From positions 1 through 64,000 of the forward strand of contig NZ_APNL01000011.1 of assembly GCF_040361435.1 (NCBI RefSeq): a stretch of 64,000 nt of DNA, written 5' to 3'. How positions within the stretch are numbered: the stretch's first letter is position 1; each line of letters begins with the position of its first letter. A program made the position numbers and the translations under genes. The stretch comes from Salinisphaera sp002433465 (lineage in GTDB: Bacteria; Pseudomonadota; Gammaproteobacteria; Nevskiales; Salinisphaeraceae). The notes under the pieces are model-generated. The model was not told the origin of the DNA and did not search any database. It worked only from the letters and a program-made list of their open reading frames with translations. Below are positions 8,126 through 17,926 of this stretch, one piece after another.

Positions 8126-9430
8126 TCAGTCGTAGTTGGTCTCGACCTTACGCGAGAACCGATATCCGAGGATATGCATGGCCTCGTGGAAATACTTGTT
8201 CAAGTCGTCGTAGTTGTCCGCGCCCAGGAACAGGTCGCCCAGCTCGAAGCTGTAGCTGTCCTGGTTGGGCAGATCCTCGAGCTGCATGCCTTCGCTGACA
8301 TGGCTTTTGAACATCGCATGCGGAAAACGCTCGCGTAGCCGTTCGATGTCCTTTTCGCCCGGTACGCGGGTGACGCGCGCGCTGTCGTAGGCACGCGGCA
8401 TGAATTTGGCCGAATAGTTGTACGGGCCGCCGCCGTTGGGGAAGTTGGGCTGCTTGCCCATGGCCACGTCAATCGCCACCTCGTGGTGCGACGCGCCCTC
8501 GACGAGATAGAACAGGGGCGAGTGCGACTTCGAGATACGTGCGTTGACCTCGAGCAGCTTGAGATCGTCACGCTCTTCGTCCCAGAGGAACTCGATATTG
8601 AACGGCGTATTGTCCAGCCCTATATGGGTGGCCAGCTCGCAGGATTTCTGGCGCATATGATCGAGCACGGCATCCGGCAGATTCGATGGATACACATAGC
8701 CCGTGAAGCTCGAACCACCCGGTGCACGCAGCGAATCGATCACGCCGTACACATGGGCCTCGCCGTTCTGCACATAGCCTTCGACGGTGCAGCCACGCCC
8801 GGCGATGATGCCTTCGGCCACGCAATAGCGTCCGCGCAGTAGCGCACGCTGATCGCCCAGCGTGGCGCGCTGGCTGAAGGCTTCGAAGGGCTCGGCGAAC
8901 TTGTCGATGCCCTTGCGGATTTCGCGCAGCGCATGGCGCAGGTCTTCGCGGCCGTCGATACGAAAGCCCAGCGTGCTCGAAAACGCGACCACCGGCTTGA
9001 GCCAGAACGGATAGGGCAGGGGCGGATCGTCGAGCAGCGCGTCGTCTTCCGGATCGACGAGTGCAAAGGGCGGCGTCAGTTCCGGGGCGACTTCCGAGGT
9101 CGCCAGACGTGTGCCGTACTTGTTCTCGCACATCAGCGCGGCCTTGAGCGAGGGCGTGGCATGACCGGCGCGGTCACGCAGAATCGGCAGCAGGCTGGTG
9201 GTCGGGAAATCCCAGTGGCCGACGATCGCATGCAAACCGCCGGGGACCTTGTCCATGCCGTACTGGGCATCGTGGATGAAATCCTCGACCGGATATTTTT
9301 CAGGGTTCACGATCTGGTCGTAGTCGATCAAACCCGAGAAGTTGTAGCGTTCGGCGTCGCGTACCGTGCGCAACATCTCGAGGTTGAAGTCATCCAGACC
9401 GATGACGGCGATATTCTGCGGGTCGTCCAT
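8126..9430 (-). CDS. ATP-grasp domain ligase
   Basis: A protein of 434 residues with an ATP-grasp fold. It begins with NIAVIGLDDFNLEML, a Rossmann-like pre-ATP-grasp strand. It continues with PFWLKPVVAFSSTLGFRI (nucleotide-binding Lys), FTGYVYPS, and the metal-binding block FNIEFLWDEE...LLEVNARIS, the E-x-N-x-R pattern of carboxylate-amine ligases. The ATG at 9430 has AAGG eight bases upstream; longer frames are unsupported. It heads a unit with two hydrolases. ATP-grasp enzymes join a carboxylate to an amine, thiol or similar group; the substrate here is unknown. A peptide or amino-acid conjugate later cleaved by the partners is a reasonable guess. Confidence 0.8.
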   Translation of the reverse strand: MDDPQNIAVIGLDDFNLEMLRTVRDAERYNFSGLIDYDQIVNPEKYPVEDFIHDAQYGMDKVPGGLHAIVGHWDFPTTSLLPILRDRAGHATPSLKAALMCENKYGTRLATSEVAPELTPPFALVDPEDDALLDDPPLPYPFWLKPVVAFSSTLGFRIDGREDLRHALREIRKGIDKFAEPFEAFSQRATLGDQRALLRGRYCVAEGIIAGRGCTVEGYVQNGEAHVYGVIDSLRAPGGSSFTGYVYPSNLPDAVLDHMRQKSCELATHIGLDNTPFNIEFLWDEERDDLKLLEVNARISKSHSPLFYLVEGASHHEVAIDVAMGKQPNFPNGGGPYNYSAKFMPRAYDSARVTRVPGEKDIERLRERFPHAMFKSHVSEGMQLEDLPNQDSYSFELGDLFLGADNYDDLNKYFHEAMHILGYRFSRKVETNYD

Positions 9431-9709
9431 GTCGGAGCCTTTCCGATGGTCAAATCTATCTGCAGACGCAGGTATGCGTTCGACGGGCCTACGCCGGCCG
9501 CGCGGGTACGTCTGCATGTGAAGTTCACAGGAGCGGGCGAACCCTAGAGATCACGAAAGGCGGGATAAATCCGTATTTTCCCCCGCATTTCGAAAATCTT
9601 CGCGAGCCGCGGCGAAATGCGCAGAAACACGGACAGACGACGGCGCGGCCCGATCGCTAATGTGCCGGCAGACAGGCAGAACACGACCATAACGAAGGAG
9701 CTGCCCGGT

Positions 9710-10222
9710 ATGGATCGTATCGAAGACATCGCGAATTTCCTGCTGCGTAACGAGGTCAAGCTCGCCACGGCCGAATCCTGTACTGCGGGATTGATCGTAT
9801 CCGAGCTGGCACGTGTGCCCGGCAGCGGCCAGGCGATCGACTGCGGCCTGGCCGTTTACTCGCCGCAGGCAAAAAACCGCTATCTGAACGTGGCCTATGA
9901 ACTCATCGACGAGCACGGGTTGACCAGCGAAGCCGTTGCCGACGCCATGGTGGCCGGCGCGCTCGATAACAACGATGCCAACGCGGCTGTCGCCAATACC
10001 GGCATTGCCGGGCCCGCGGCCGGCCCGAACGGGCTGGAGCCGGGGACGGTGTGCCTGGCCTGGGCGGTTCGCCGCGGCGACACGGTTCATCGATTCACCG
10101 AAACGCGCTATTTCGAGGGCGAGCGCAACGAGGTACGCCACGGCGCGGCCCATTACGGGTTGCAGCGGCTGGTGTTCTATTTCGACGAAGTCTTTTCCGG
10201 CCATAACCCGACGGCCGTGTAA
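9710..10222 (+). CDS. pncC: CinA C-terminal-type NMN amidohydrolase
   Basis: This 170-residue protein is the stand-alone CinA C-terminal domain, which deamidates nicotinamide mononucleotide to nicotinate mononucleotide. The motifs are AESCTAG (21-27, usually AESCTGG), VYSPQAKNRYL with Lys55, and the glycine-rich NTGIAGPAAGPNGLEPGTV. The N-terminal CinA domain is absent, as in PncC proteins. The ATG at 9710 is fixed by GAAGGAG nine bases upstream. nadE follows after 22 bases, so the pair makes a short salvage route feeding NMN back into NAD+. Confidence 0.86.
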   Translation: MDRIEDIANFLLRNEVKLATAESCTAGLIVSELARVPGSGQAIDCGLAVYSPQAKNRYLNVAYELIDEHGLTSEAVADAMVAGALDNNDANAAVANTGIAGPAAGPNGLEPGTVCLAWAVRRGDTVHRFTETRYFEGERNEVRHGAAHYGLQRLVFYFDEVFSGHNPTAV

Positions 10223-10244
10223 GCCGACAACCAAGGAATGATCA

Positions 10245-11072
10245 ATGGCTATGCAATCCCGGACCACGCAGCGAGACATCATCGAAGCGCTGGATGTTTC
10301 GCCGCGTATCGACGCCGAGCGCGAAGTCGAGCGCCGTATCGGTTTTCTTGCCGACTATTTGCGCCACGGTGGTTTGAATGCCCTAGTGCTGGGCATTAGC
10401 GGTGGCGTGGATTCCACCATCGGCGGACGGCTTTGCCAGCTTGCGGTAGAGCGCATTCGCGATGACGGGGGCGAGGCGCGTTTTTATGCCGTACGCCTGC
10501 CGCACGGTGAACAGCACGACGCCGACGATGCTCGTAGCGCGCTCGATTTCATTGCGCCCGACGAACTGCTCGATGTGAATATCGAGGCGCCCACGAGCGG
10601 CATGCAGCAGGCGCTCGAGAACAGCAACCTGAGCTTCGATGACGCCGAACAGGAGGATTTCATCCTCGGCAACGTCAAGGCGCGCCAGCGCATGGTCGTT
10701 CAGTACGCCATCGCCAGCCGGCATCAGGGCCTGGTGGTCGGAACCGATCAGGCTGCGGAAGCCGTGATGGGGTTCTTCACCAAGTTCGGTGACGGCGCGG
10801 CCGATGTGACGCCGTTGTTCGGCCTGACCAAGGGCCAGGTTCGTGCGCTCGGCGAACGACTCGGCGCGCCCGAGGAACTGGTGAACAAGCAGCCCACGGC
10901 CGATCTGGAATCGCTGCGTCCGCAACGCCCGGACGAAGAAGTCTTCGGCGTGAGCTACGACGAGATCGACCGCTTTCTCGAAGGTGGCGAGGTCAGCGCC
11001 GAGGCGCGTGAAACGATTATCGACGCCTACGAAGCCACCGCCCACAAACGCGCCATGCCGGCCGCGCCCTGA
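10245..11072 (+). CDS. nadE: NH3-dependent NAD+ synthetase
   Basis: A cytoplasmic enzyme of 275 residues that amidates nicotinate adenine dinucleotide to NAD+ using ATP and ammonia. The PP-loop SGGVDST lies at 52-58. RLPHGEQHDADDA, GNVKARQRM, VVGTDQAAEAVMGFFTKFGDGAADVTPL and KQPTADLE follow the NadE pattern closely. The nitrilase glutaminase domain is absent, so this is the short ammonia-dependent form. The start has AAGGA upstream. It is co-directional with pncC, which makes its precursor. Confidence 0.93.
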   Translation: MAMQSRTTQRDIIEALDVSPRIDAEREVERRIGFLADYLRHGGLNALVLGISGGVDSTIGGRLCQLAVERIRDDGGEARFYAVRLPHGEQHDADDARSALDFIAPDELLDVNIEAPTSGMQQALENSNLSFDDAEQEDFILGNVKARQRMVVQYAIASRHQGLVVGTDQAAEAVMGFFTKFGDGAADVTPLFGLTKGQVRALGERLGAPEELVNKQPTADLESLRPQRPDEEVFGVSYDEIDRFLEGGEVSAEARETIIDAYEATAHKRAMPAAP

Positions 11073-11126
11073 GCCGGCGATAACCGGCCGGCCCGAATGG
11101 CGCGGGCGAATGCACGGCGGCTTGCG

Positions 11127-11159
11127 CGCCTCGGCCTGCAACAAACGCAGGCCGAGGCG
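11127..11159. terminator. Long perfect hairpin between convergent genes
   Basis: Arms CGCCTCGGCCTGC and GCAGGCCGAGGCG pair perfectly over 13 bases around a seven-base loop (AACAAAC). It lies between the ends of nadE and of the opposite MetE-like gene, where a two-way terminator is expected. Neither side has a T-run, so it may stop transcription only with Rho or mainly protect mRNA ends. Confidence 0.55.
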
Positions 11160-11166
11160 GATGGCG

Positions 11167-12276
11167 TTATTTCCAGACCTGTTCCGCGGTTTCGACCACG
11201 CGCTCCAGCTTGGCCCACTGCACGTCTTCGGTGATCTCGTTGCCTTCGGCGGTACTGGAGAAGCCGCACTGCGGGCTCAGGCATAGCTGATCGAGCGGCA
11301 CGTACTGTGCGGCCTCGTCGATACGTTTGGCCAGTTCGTCGTGCGACTCCAGCGCTTCGCGCTTCGAGGAAACCAGGCCGAGCACCACGTCCTTGCCCTT
11401 GGGTACGAAACGCAGCGGCGCGAAGTCGCCCGAGCGTTCGTCGTCGTATTCCAGAAAATAGGCGTCCACGTTCAGCTCGTTGAACAGCACGTCGGCCACC
11501 GGCTCGTAGCTGCCCTGGGCAAACCAGGTGCTGCGATAGTTGCCGCGGCACAGATGCACGCCGACGGTCAGATCGTCCGGCTTGCCTTCGAGCGCGGCGT
11601 TGATGAGTTCGGCATAGCGGTGCGGCAGTTCGTTCGGGTCGTCGCCGCGATCGGCCGCGGCAGCGCGCATGTCCGGATCGCAGAGATAGGCCAGATTGGT
11701 GTCGTCGAGCTGGATATAGCGACAGCCCGCGTCGTGCAGGGCCGCGATCTCGTCGCGATAGCACTGGGCGAGATCCTCGAAGAAGCCGTCCAGTTCCGGG
11801 TAGGCCTCGATATCGATCGCCGCGCGGCCACCGCGAAAATGCACCATCGTCGGGGAGGGGATCGAAACCTTGGGCATGACGCCGCTATGGGCTGCCAGAT
11901 ATCGGTAGTCCGCAACCTGGATATTGCGGGCGTGGGCGAGCTTGCCGGTCACGCTGAGCTTGGGCGGCGTGAAGCCGTCGTCCGACGACTTGGCGTTGGG
12001 GTTGGCACTGATGCCGCCGGTGACGCTCACGCCATCCAGCTGTTGCAGAAAATCCAGATGGAAATAGGCACGCCGGAATTCGCCATCGGTCACACACGGG
12101 AGGCCAACGTTTTCCTGTTTTCTGACGACGTCGGCGATCGCCTTGTCTTCGACAGCGCGCAGCGCATCGGCGTCGATCTCGCCCCGCGCATGCTCGGCAC
12201 GGGCCTGCATGAGGTTTGCCGGGCGCAGCAGGCTGCCGACGTGGTCGCAGCGAAAGGGAGGTTGGGTGCGATGCAT
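11167..12276 (-). CDS. MetE C-terminal-domain (cobalamin-independent methionine synthase-like) protein
   Basis: A 369-residue TIM-barrel protein corresponding to the catalytic half of MetE. The zinc ligands are present: His241 and Cys243 in GVHLCRGN, Glu276 in FLEYDDE and Cys337 in SPQCGFSS. The N-terminal MetE domain that holds folate is missing, as in the stand-alone YxjG/YxjH-like group, whose methyl donors are mostly uncertain. It is the last gene behind pcaG (97-base gap), on the same strand. That position could mean use of a methyl group released from a methoxylated aromatic, but it is only context. It ends close to a strong hairpin. Confidence 0.8.
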   Translation of the reverse strand: MHRTQPPFRCDHVGSLLRPANLMQARAEHARGEIDADALRAVEDKAIADVVRKQENVGLPCVTDGEFRRAYFHLDFLQQLDGVSVTGGISANPNAKSSDDGFTPPKLSVTGKLAHARNIQVADYRYLAAHSGVMPKVSIPSPTMVHFRGGRAAIDIEAYPELDGFFEDLAQCYRDEIAALHDAGCRYIQLDDTNLAYLCDPDMRAAAADRGDDPNELPHRYAELINAALEGKPDDLTVGVHLCRGNYRSTWFAQGSYEPVADVLFNELNVDAYFLEYDDERSGDFAPLRFVPKGKDVVLGLVSSKREALESHDELAKRIDEAAQYVPLDQLCLSPQCGFSSTAEGNEITEDVQWAKLERVVETAEQVWK

Positions 12277-12373
12277 GGGTCGTCCTTTTTTGGCTTTCTA
12301 TTCAGCGTGATGGCTTGGCTCGGGACGCACAAGTCGACGCGCCGCGGCACGGCGTTGTCACGGCGCCCGATTA

Positions 12374-12997
12374 TCAGAAATCGAAGAACACGGTTTCCTG
12401 CGGGCCCTGGAGATGGATTTCGAAGCGATAGCGTGGTGTGTCGGCCTGGGTATCGCGGCGCGCGATCAAGGTGTCGCGCCGACTCGGCGGCAGCGCGTTA
12501 AAGAAGCGGCAGCCGGCGTTCGCTTGGTGTTCGTCATCGAAATACAGCCGCGTATGCAGGTGGATATTGATGCCGCGTGCGAAGAGCATGAGGTTGATAT
12601 GTGGTGCCATCGGCTGGCCGCCCGGGTGCGCCACACGGCCAGGTTTGACCGTATAAAACGTCCACCAGCCGTCGTCGGTCGCCGATGGCGCGCTGCGCCC
12701 GAAGCCGCGAAAGGCGTGCTCGGCGCGATAGTCGGTTTGATAGACGCCGTGTGCGTCGGCCTGCCAGGCCTCGACGAAGATATCCTCGACCGGATCGCCG
12801 TTGCCGTCGATCACCCGGCCGTGGATTTCGATCGCCTCGCCTGCGGCATCCGCGGCGGCGATCTCGGGGCCGATTTCCGACGCGCGCGGCGGCAGGCCGG
12901 CTACATCGAGTGCCAGGCCGATATGCACGAACGGCCCGGCGGTCTGCGAAGGGGTTTCCGGGTACGAAAGTCCTTCATCACGGGTGGGGCGCGTCAT
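12374..12997 (-). CDS. pcaG: Protocatechuate 3,4-dioxygenase alpha subunit
   Basis: This 207-residue protein is the alpha subunit of the intradiol dioxygenase that opens protocatechuate to 3-carboxy-cis,cis-muconate. Features are PSQTAGPFVHIGL at the start, GRVIDGNGDPVEDIFVEAWQAD, GWWTFYTVKPG and the segment MAPHINLMLFARGINIHLHTRLYF. The alpha chain lacks the full iron-binding set held by the beta chain, as normal. Only two bases separate it from the pcaH stop, so the subunits are made together. Confidence 0.92.
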   Translation of the reverse strand: MTRPTRDEGLSYPETPSQTAGPFVHIGLALDVAGLPPRASEIGPEIAAADAAGEAIEIHGRVIDGNGDPVEDIFVEAWQADAHGVYQTDYRAEHAFRGFGRSAPSATDDGWWTFYTVKPGRVAHPGGQPMAPHINLMLFARGINIHLHTRLYFDDEHQANAGCRFFNALPPSRRDTLIARRDTQADTPRYRFEIHLQGPQETVFFDF

Positions 12998-12999
12998 AT

Positions 13000-13737
13000 T
13001 CAGCTCGCGTTTTCGAAGTAGGTCTGCAGCGCGCCGCGGGTGACGATATCGAAACGGTAGGCGAGACAGTCCATCGGCCGGGCCGCGGCCTTGTCGAGCC
13101 GGGCGACGAGGGTGGCGACCGCCTCCGGATCATCGAGCGTGTTCACGATCGGACACAGCGGGATGAGCGGATCGCCTTCGAAATAAAGCTGGGTTATTAG
13201 ACGCGTACTGATCGACGGGCCCATCACCGAGACGTGGATATGCGCCGGGCGCCACGAGTTCACGTCGTTCGGCCAGGGATAGGGGCCGGGCTTGACGGTA
13301 CGAAAGCGATACCAGCCGTCGTCATCCGTGATGGTTCGGCCCACGCCGCCGAAATTCGGATCGAGCGGGGCGAGGTAGCCGTCCTTGATATGGCGATACT
13401 TGCCGCCGGCGTTGGCTTGCCAGATCTCGACCAGTGTACCGGCCACGGGTTTGTTGTACTGATCCACCACGCGGCCGTGAACAATGATGCGTTCGCCGAT
13501 GGGCAGGCCGTCCTGTGCCGTGCCCGAGCGAAAGTTCAGGAGCAGGTCGTTGTCGAAGCGGCCGAGCGCAAACCGGTCGAAATCCGGGCCGGTCAGTTCC
13601 GAGGCGGTCGGGCTTTGCAGGCTGACCAATGGCTGCTGCGGAGCCCGGGCGACGGATGTCTTGTAGGCGGGGGCATAGGGCCTTGGGTGCCATTCGCGAT
13701 CACGCATGACGAAGCGGTTGTGCTTGTTCTGCGCCAT
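13000..13737 (-). CDS. pcaH: Protocatechuate 3,4-dioxygenase beta subunit
   Basis: The iron-bearing beta subunit, 245 residues. All four ferric ligands of the family can be placed: Tyr in KYRH, Tyr in PGPYPW, and both His in RPAHIH, with the family spacing of 39, 13 and 2 residues. The N-terminal RDREWHPRPYAPAYKTSV stretch is typical of PcaH. The ATG at 13737 has AGGAGAGG just upstream; the longer frame to 13791 is not needed. It is paired with pcaG and lies 111 bases behind the pcaD-pcaC fusion in the operon. Confidence 0.93.
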   Translation of the reverse strand: MAQNKHNRFVMRDREWHPRPYAPAYKTSVARAPQQPLVSLQSPTASELTGPDFDRFALGRFDNDLLLNFRSGTAQDGLPIGERIIVHGRVVDQYNKPVAGTLVEIWQANAGGKYRHIKDGYLAPLDPNFGGVGRTITDDDGWYRFRTVKPGPYPWPNDVNSWRPAHIHVSVMGPSISTRLITQLYFEGDPLIPLCPIVNTLDDPEAVATLVARLDKAAARPMDCLAYRFDIVTRGALQTYFENAS

Positions 13738-13848
13738 GACCTCTCCTGGTGGTCGCGTATCAGCCGGCCCGTCCAATCGAATAGGCTGCATTGTGCAACA
13801 GATCGGAACCGTGAATCGAGTCCGCGTGTCGCCGCTGCCAAGCCAGGC

Positions 13849-15024
13849 CTACGCCGGGTCGCTGCGGCCCCAGCCCTGTTCCTTGGCGAGCTTGAAAGCG
13901 TGATTGGCCGCCGGCACGCCGGCATAGATCGCCACGTGCATGAGTGCCTGTCGCAGTTCGGCTTCGGGTACGGCCAGACGCTGTGCGGTCTTGAGGTGCA
14001 GGATCAGCTCGTCGTCCCGGCCGAGCGCGGCGAGTATGGCGATGGTGATCAGGCTGCGCTGGGTGCGCGGCAGGTCCGTATTGCCCCAGAGTTCCCCCCA
14101 GGCATAGCGCGTGATCATGTCTTGAAACGGCGCGTCCAGCGTTGTGGCCGAGTCGGCGGCACGATCGACGTGGGCGTCGCCGAGCACGGCGCGCCTTGTG
14201 TTCATCCCGTCGGCATGGGTTGCCGGCGTTGCGGGGCCGGGGTGGGCAGCGCAGGCCGCGACCAGGCAGTCGGCGAAGGCCGCGCTGTCTTCCACCGACG
14301 GCACGTGCGCCACGCCTTCGATCGTGGTGAGCGGCGCGCCGCCCAGTTCTTCGGCCAGGGCCTGCAGGGTGGCCACCGGCGTGGCCGGATCATCGCTGCC
14401 GGCAATCAGCCGGACCGGCCGGTCGATGGTGTTCAGCCGGCCGCGCAAGTCTGCGTCTGCGAGCAGTTCGCACAGCCGCGCATAGCTTTCGTTGTCGGTG
14501 CGTGCGAGCTGATACGTCCAGCCGGCCAGGCCGGCCGGCTGCTGTTGCTTGTAGGCCTGGCCAAACCAGCGCTGGGCAAGCTCGGGCGCCATCTGTGCAA
14601 GGCCTTCGCTGCGAACCCTTGCGGCACGCGTCTGCCAGTCCTCGGGCTGGCCGATCACCGCGCCGGTATTGGTCAGTACGGCCCGCTCTACAACGGCGGG
14701 CGCATCGAGCATCAACGCCTGCCCGATCACGCCGCCGATGGAGGAGCCCACGAACGTACAGCGTGGGATGGCCAGGGCGGCCAGCAGGGCGCTGGCATCC
14801 GCGGCCAGGTCGTGGGCGGTTACGGCGTGGTCGAGTGGCGCACTGGCGCCGTGGCCCGGCAAATCCCAGGCAATACAGCGCCAGCGCCCGCGCAGCCGGG
14901 CGGTGACCTCCCGCCATACATCGCGCGACATGCCCAGCGGATGTGCAAACAGCATCGCGGGCAGGTCGCTTTCGCCACTATCGTCGTAGCCAATGGTCCG
15001 GCCGTTGCACTCGACAAACGCCAT
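13849..15024 (-). CDS. pcaL: Fused 3-oxoadipate enol-lactonase / 4-carboxymuconolactone decarboxylase
   Basis: A 391-residue two-domain enzyme for consecutive steps of the protocatechuate pathway. Residues 1 to about 260 are an alpha/beta hydrolase (PcaD): DLPGHGAS, nucleophile elbow GSSIGGVIGQ, AGSDDPATP (Asp) and EGVAHVPSVE (His). After a short linker, residues from about 270 are PcaC: MNTRRAVLGDAHVDRA, the RYAWGELWGNTDLPRTQRSLITIA block, and HMAIYAGVP-type sequence near the end. The fusion order matches PcaL of actinobacteria. The chemical steps run decarboxylase first, then lactonase. The ATG at 15024 lies 17 bases behind pcaF; upstream extensions in this frame are shadows of pcaF. Confidence 0.9.
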   Translation of the reverse strand: MAFVECNGRTIGYDDSGESDLPAMLFAHPLGMSRDVWREVTARLRGRWRCIAWDLPGHGASAPLDHAVTAHDLAADASALLAALAIPRCTFVGSSIGGVIGQALMLDAPAVVERAVLTNTGAVIGQPEDWQTRAARVRSEGLAQMAPELAQRWFGQAYKQQQPAGLAGWTYQLARTDNESYARLCELLADADLRGRLNTIDRPVRLIAGSDDPATPVATLQALAEELGGAPLTTIEGVAHVPSVEDSAAFADCLVAACAAHPGPATPATHADGMNTRRAVLGDAHVDRAADSATTLDAPFQDMITRYAWGELWGNTDLPRTQRSLITIAILAALGRDDELILHLKTAQRLAVPEAELRQALMHVAIYAGVPAANHAFKLAKEQGWGRSDPA

Positions 15025-15041
15025 GGTTTTTCCCGCTTGGA

Positions 15042-16250
<1,209 letters not shown>

Positions 16251-16411
16251 GGCTGGATCTCGTTATGCGGTTGTTCGAATAGACGCGCGTCAGTCGCTGC
16301 CTCGACCGCGTCGCGGTCGATACAACCGACGACCCGCCGGTGACGGGCGTTCGAGCGCGTGCTGCAATCGCGGCATGATGTAACCGCAAACCTGCGGCTC
16401 TTGATGCAATG

Positions 16412-16426
16412 GTTCGCCTTGCGAAC
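16412..16426. promoter_or_regulatory. Candidate PcaR/IclR-type operator upstream of pcaF
   Basis: The sequence GTTCGCCTTGCGAAC is a perfect palindrome with six-base arms and a three-base centre. It fits the GTTCG-N5-CGAAC form of PobR/PcaU-type IclR regulators. It lies about 162 bases before the pcaF start, in the only long gap of the cluster (16251-16533). On the minus strand TTGACG near 16473 and TAGGTT about 18 bases on could be the promoter just upstream of it, but that is weak. A near copy lies at 18777. Confidence 0.72.
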
Positions 16427-16533
16427 GTACGTTTGCATCGCGAATAACCTAATCGCTGTATGGTGCTGGCGTCAACGCGCGCCGTGCGCGCGCTGCGCGG
16501 CGTGTGGATCACCTTTTGTCGTGGGGTGGGCGA

Positions 16534-17871
16534 TTACATCCGGTTCAGCATCTGGCGTACGCGTTCCACCTGCGCCAGGCTCGCGCCGACATGCGCCATC
16601 GGGTCGAGCGCGGCGCGCAGCCGTTGCTCATCGACGTGGGCCGCCACCTCGGGCCGTTCGAGCAGCACGTCGGCCAGCGCCCTTTTTTGGGCGACTGCCT
16701 GATGGATCGCTTCGGCGACAAGCCGTGCGGCCGCCGCGGCCGCGAGATGGGGCATCAGCATGTCTGTCGCAGGCTCGGCGAGAAATGCGCTGGCTGCCAG
16801 ACGCAGATTGTGTTGCATGGCGTCGACGCGCACATCGAGCCCTTCGAACATCACGACCAGCGTATCGAGCATGCCCTCGACCAGCTGCAGGCTGTCGATG
16901 AGCGGTGCCCATTCGGCCTGCCATTCGCCGAGCCCGCGCTCCAGCGGCTGGGCGGCGACATTGTGCACCAGCGCCACGTTGGCATGGACCTGCCGTGCGG
17001 CCGTGCGCATGCGCGTACAGCCCACGGGGTTGCGCTTGTGCGGCATGGACGATGAGCCGCCGGCGCCGGTGGCTGCGGGTTCGCTCAGCTCGCCGATTTC
17101 GGTCTGGGCCATGAGCGCGACGTCGAGCGCGATCTTTTCCGCGGCGATCGCGACCGCGTCGAGCGCGTCTGCCAGGGCCACGATGGGCTGGCGATCGGTA
17201 TGCCAGGGCAGCAGCGGGCGATTGAGGCCCAGTTCGTCGGCCAGGGCCTCCATCAACGCCGGGCCGTGATCGGGAAAGCCCGTATGTACCCCTACCGGCC
17301 CGCCGAACTGTACGAACAGACCGTTTGCAGCGATATCGACCAGGCGCGTTTCGGCTTGCGCAAGTCCCCCGAGCCAGTGCGCGACCTTGGCGCCAAAAGT
17401 GATGGGCAGCGCCTGCTGCATGAGCGTACGCCCGATCATCGGGGTGCGTGCATGGGCCGTCATCAGTGCGCTGCCGTGGCCGCGTGCTTCGACGAGGCGC
17501 TGTTCAATGCGTGCGAGCCCCGGTTGGATGACAAGCATCAACGCGGAGTCGACGATGTCCTGGCTGGTGGCGCCATAATGAAAATGCGCCCGCAGGTCGG
17601 CGTCGAGCAAGGCCTTGGCCTGCTTGACGAAGGGAATTGCGACGTTGCCGCCGTCGGCGGTATCGGCGGCCAGGGCGTCGAGGTCGAAGGCGTCGATATC
17701 CAGCCGGGTTTCGATCGCGGCGGCGGTGCCGGCGGGCACCAGCCCGGCGCGTTCCTGTACGCGGGCCAGCGCACATTCGACACGGCACATCGCCGCAAGG
17801 AAGTCCCGCGGCGAACAGGCAGCGACGCCGGCGCGGCTCATGAAGGGATGACGGATAAACGCGTCGAGCAT
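16534..17871 (-). CDS. pcaB: 3-carboxy-cis,cis-muconate cycloisomerase
   Basis: A 445-residue member of the fumarase/aspartase superfamily that converts carboxymuconate to 4-carboxymuconolactone. The superfamily signature GAGGSSSMPHKRNPVGC is clear, as is HFHYGATSQDIVDSALML near the front. The opening MLDAFIRHPFMS and the lack of purine-pathway neighbours favour PcaB over adenylosuccinate lyase. The ATG at 17871 is the start; longer frames run into the regulator gene. It lies 55 bases behind the regulator and before the pcaF promoter region, so it may be carried on the regulator transcript. Confidence 0.9.
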   Translation of the reverse strand: MLDAFIRHPFMSRAGVAACSPRDFLAAMCRVECALARVQERAGLVPAGTAAAIETRLDIDAFDLDALAADTADGGNVAIPFVKQAKALLDADLRAHFHYGATSQDIVDSALMLVIQPGLARIEQRLVEARGHGSALMTAHARTPMIGRTLMQQALPITFGAKVAHWLGGLAQAETRLVDIAANGLFVQFGGPVGVHTGFPDHGPALMEALADELGLNRPLLPWHTDRQPIVALADALDAVAIAAEKIALDVALMAQTEIGELSEPAATGAGGSSSMPHKRNPVGCTRMRTAARQVHANVALVHNVAAQPLERGLGEWQAEWAPLIDSLQLVEGMLDTLVVMFEGLDVRVDAMQHNLRLAASAFLAEPATDMLMPHLAAAAAARLVAEAIHQAVAQKRALADVLLERPEVAAHVDEQRLRAALDPMAHVGASLAQVERVRQMLNRM

Positions 17872-17926
17872 GGCGATACTCCCGAACGGATCGCGCGGAT
17901 TGGGCGCCGACGACCGGGCGTGGCGA

